Below, one piece after another: positions 19,796 through 21,675 of a stretch of 21,675 bases of DNA. The stretch is from a virus. Location: positions 1 through 21,675 of IMG/VR virus record IMGVR_UViG_3300005882_000215; one strand, given 5' to 3'. Numbering within the stretch: the first letter of the stretch is position 1; the number at the start of each line of letters is the position of its first letter. A model generated the notes under the pieces. The model made no database searches and had not been told where the DNA came from. It saw nothing but the letters and a program-made list of their open reading frames with translations. The translations under genes were made by a program, and so were the position numbers.

Positions 19796-20266
19796 TTAAT
19801 TCACCTCATATGGATAAACAACCCATGTATTGTCAGGGATTGTGTTGATTTTATAATTGACCTTAAACTTGCTTTCTAATTTATAGTCAATAACTGCAAT
19901 GCGGAATGTGTTGTACCAGTCAATTTTTTGTGGCTCACAAGAAAGACTCCACGAATCCATAAGTTCTCTTAATGTACTTCCGCTATCGCAAATGTCATCA
20001 ACAATAAGAACTTTTTTGCCTTTTGCAACAACATCTTTAATCCAATTGCAGTCTGTTGAGCTAATTTCGGGAAAATCTCTTGTCGACAAATTTATTGCAT
20101 ACATCGGTGTGTTTGTCATGTGCGACAAAAGTGTTGCTGGCAATAATCCGCCGCGGCATAAACCAACAATAATGTCTGGTTTAAAACCATCGCGATCTAT
20201 CTGCTTTTGTAAAGAGCGAACAAATGATTCTATGTTGCTATATGTGTAATGAACTTGATTAGGCAT
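19796..20266 (-). CDS. purine-type phosphoribosyltransferase
   Basis: A 156-residue phosphoribosyltransferase. The PRPP-binding motif VLIVDDICDSGST at 86-98 is textbook, and IIVGLCRGGLLPATLL at 32-47 forms the pyrophosphate loop region, as in Gpt/xanthine-guanine or hypoxanthine enzymes. It converts a free purine base and PRPP into a nucleotide, recycling bases from host DNA. An in-frame TTG at 20284 was not used as the start, because ATG 20266 has AAGGA 8 nt upstream. The start overlaps the stop of the coiled-coil gene by 8 nt. With the deazaguanine gene nearby, a modified purine base is a possible substrate, but that is speculation. Confidence 0.9.
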   Translation of the reverse strand: MPNQVHYTYSNIESFVRSLQKQIDRDGFKPDIIVGLCRGGLLPATLLSHMTNTPMYAINLSTRDFPEISSTDCNWIKDVVAKGKKVLIVDDICDSGSTLRELMDSWSLSCEPQKIDWYNTFRIAVIDYKLESKFKVNYKINTIPDNTWVVYPYEVN

Positions 20267-20576
20267 TATCGTTTCCTTTTTCAATGTTTTCTTTCACTAA
20301 CGCCTCAACTAGTAAATATTCGTCGTATGCATTTTTTAATGCTTCGGCATCGTCTTTTCTTATATCACGATCAAGTATGCATAATCTTTCTTCGATTTTG
20401 GAAAGTCGTTTTTCGATGTTTTCTAACAAACTAAATAGTTCATCTAATGTCATTGATTTGTGCTCTCTTGTACTAATGGTTTGTGCTGTGTATGTTGTGT
20501 TTGCCCATATGCTTGCCATAGGCGGAATGTTGTTGCATGTAAGACTACTGTTTAATTGACTTTTCTTTTTACTCAT
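20259..20576 (-). CDS. coiled-coil protein, 105 residues
   Basis: Not recognised. The N terminus (MSKKKSQLNSSLTCNNIPPM) looks flexible, then from about residue 40 it is almost purely helical: LDELFSLLENIEKRLSKIEE, RLCILDRDIRKDDAEALKNA, then YDEYLLVEALVKENIEK. The heptad-like Leu/Ile spacing predicts a coiled coil, so it probably forms dimers or trimers. It overlaps the upstream glycosyltransferase gene by 8 nt and the downstream phosphoribosyltransferase gene by 8 nt, so it is an integral operon member. Function is unknown; an adaptor or virion component are both possible. Confidence 0.72.
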   Translation of the reverse strand: MSKKKSQLNSSLTCNNIPPMASIWANTTYTAQTISTREHKSMTLDELFSLLENIEKRLSKIEERLCILDRDIRKDDAEALKNAYDEYLLVEALVKENIEKGNDNA

Positions 20577-21636
20577 TGCTTTCTTTAAGTCCTTCTATTA
20601 ACTTGCTTGCACAGAAAAATTGTTTGTGCATTTTTGCATAACTTTCGCGTATGTCATCCACAAGTGTATCATAATTTTCCATCTGGTTCTTAATGTGTTC
20701 TGCCAATTGGTCTTTGTGTGTCAAAAATGACTCATAACTTTCTGACCATTCCGACGGATATTTCCATTGTTGATCATACATTTCTACATAGCTAAGACGA
20801 TCTGGAACACACGGAATAGCATCTACTGCCATGCCTTCTGGAACACCAATGCCTAGCGTTTCTTGCAAGTTTGCACTGAAAATCATTTTGGACTTGCCTA
20901 GCAATTCGTGATATTCTTTTTTAGTTAATTTTTTGTCTTGACAGGTAATAAATTCATACTCGGGCAATAGCTCAGACAATTTCAAAAATATTTCGTGTTG
21001 TTTCTCTGGTGCAAGACGGTGAGGGAACAAAATAATATTTTCTTTTTCTTGTTTGTATGGAGCTAATGTTTCTGTCATGTATTCCATTGGCCAGCCTGTG
21101 CGACAGCATTTTTGATTATATTCGTTTTTCCATTCAGCACCAAATACATTATTTTTAAACATGTCGATGTGAAATTCTGTTGCAAACCAGTTGTAGTCGT
21201 AACAGTGGAACATTGCTTTTTCAGTTGAATTAACCCATGTTTTGTCGTGGATTAGCCTTCCTAAGAAGTCGTGTGGGTCGTAGCTGCCGGCATGCCATAA
21301 TCCGTGTATTTCAACTGGTATGTTAAGTAGCGAACTCATGTACTTTACTTGCATCACACAAGTATTCCATGCATCAGTAAATAAAAACCTGTCGCCCGGC
21401 TTTACTTCCCCGTTTCGGAACATTTCAGCAATTTTTATTAGTTGTGAACTTTTATAAATGTTTGTTGCACCGAAGTCTAAAAATGCTCCAGGTGTTGTAA
21501 CTGGCGGCACTTCTGTTCCGTCAATTTGCACAACATTACTATCTAAATTATTAGACAACAATTTTGGTAAATGCTCGTACCACTCTATTGTGTATCGTGT
21601 TTCGATTGGTTCGATAGGAATAATAAAGACATTCAT
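20569..21636 (-). CDS. GT-B glycosyltransferase (GT4-like)
   Basis: A 355-residue glycosyltransferase of the GT-B fold. The C-terminal half has ILFPHRLAPEKQHEIF at 202-217 and the E-x7-E nucleotide-sugar motif in QETLGIGVPEGM (E259, E267), followed by VDAIPCVPDRLSYVEMY, all typical of GT4-like retaining enzymes. The N-terminal half is less conserved and would bind the acceptor. The acceptor may be DNA with a modified base, a lipid, or a phage protein; the queE-like gene in the same strand block makes a modified base worth testing. The start has AAGGA 9 nt upstream and a TATAAT near the window's right end. It leads the operon. Confidence 0.85.
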   Translation of the reverse strand: MNVFIIPIEPIETRYTIEWYEHLPKLLSNNLDSNVVQIDGTEVPPVTTPGAFLDFGATNIYKSSQLIKIAEMFRNGEVKPGDRFLFTDAWNTCVMQVKYMSSLLNIPVEIHGLWHAGSYDPHDFLGRLIHDKTWVNSTEKAMFHCYDYNWFATEFHIDMFKNNVFGAEWKNEYNQKCCRTGWPMEYMTETLAPYKQEKENIILFPHRLAPEKQHEIFLKLSELLPEYEFITCQDKKLTKKEYHELLGKSKMIFSANLQETLGIGVPEGMAVDAIPCVPDRLSYVEMYDQQWKYPSEWSESYESFLTHKDQLAEHIKNQMENYDTLVDDIRESYAKMHKQFFCASKLIEGLKESNE

Positions 21637-21668
21637 ATATAAGACATCCTTGATTTATATTTTAATAC

Positions 21669-21674
21669 ATTATA
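21669..21674 (-). promoter_or_regulatory. -10 hexamer of a promoter for the glycosyltransferase operon
   Basis: TATAAT on the minus strand lies 33 nt before the start at 21636. The matching -35 would be outside the window, so this is half a promoter only. TATAAATC (21652-21659), one base from the late octamer, is nearby but too close to the ribosome site to be convincing. Confidence 0.45.
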
Positions 21675-21675
21675 C

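Noticed and set aside
20267-20284. Upstream extension of the phosphoribosyltransferase to a TTG
   Set aside because: ATG 20266 is preceded by AAGGA at 8 nt and overlaps the previous stop tightly; the extension would include that ribosome site.
1-21675. tRNA genes, insertion sequences, integrase or attachment sites
   Set aside because: I saw no cloverleaf with a TTC-type arm, no transposase or integrase motifs and no flanking direct repeats. A tRNA scan would be needed to exclude tRNAs formally.

Overview
The window looks like a stretch of an AT-rich tailed-phage genome, most likely a T4-like myovirus from a marine or aquatic setting. The support is: dense, short genes running almost all on the minus strand with 4-nt ATGA overlaps; a T4 RNase H/FEN-type 5'-3' exonuclease; phage-style nucleotide genes (dihydrofolate reductase, glutaredoxin); a CobS/MoxR-type AAA+ ATPase with a VWA metallopeptidase-like partner; a QueE-like radical SAM protein; and octamers matching the T4 late-promoter pattern NATAAATA next to host-type TTGACA/TATAAT promoters. 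No capsid, tail or replisome gene is visible, so the T4-like assignment and the host are inference.

Layout. (1) 1-308 is non-coding, strikingly poor in C on the + strand, and carries two small copied hairpins. (2) 309-1778, minus strand: five consecutive small genes that are diverged copies of one family, unlike anything I recognise. (3) 1910-6256, plus strand: the only plus-strand cassette. It holds a 901-residue protein made of about five degenerate copies of a glycosyltransferase-like module plus one copy with an intact DxD, then two SAM-methyltransferase-like proteins and a GNAT acetyltransferase. (4) 6230-8653, minus: hypothetical proteins, a Lys/Glu/Ala-rich protein and an HNH nuclease. 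(5) 8731-12821, minus: VWA metallopeptidase-like protein, PD-(D/E)XK-like nuclease, NAD-dependent epimerase, small FeoA/SH3-like protein and the AAA+ ATPase, bounded by hairpin terminators. (6) 12970-18020, minus: small unknowns, dihydrofolate reductase, glutaredoxin, conserved phage hypotheticals, and the exonuclease. (7) 18032-21636, minus: QueE-like protein, cupin, HIT protein, phosphoribosyltransferase, a coiled-coil protein and a GT-B glycosyltransferase.

How the parts may work together. Regions 6 and 7 read as phage DNA and nucleotide metabolism. The AAA+/VWA pair probably forms a chaperone-like or chelatase-like machine. The plus-strand cassette and the terminal GT-B enzyme suggest modification of a glycan, virion surface or DNA. 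Regulation appears split between sigma70-type promoters (in front of the VWA, AAA+, QueE, 13.0-13.2 kb, 13.7-13.9 kb and right-edge genes) and candidate late promoters (in front of the 901-residue gene, 6538, 13682, 15096 and 18958). The parts most likely to be undescribed are the five-copy paralog array, the 901-residue multi-module protein, the hairpin-bearing leader of the AAA+ gene, and the QueE homologue whose cysteine motif is interrupted by an insertion.
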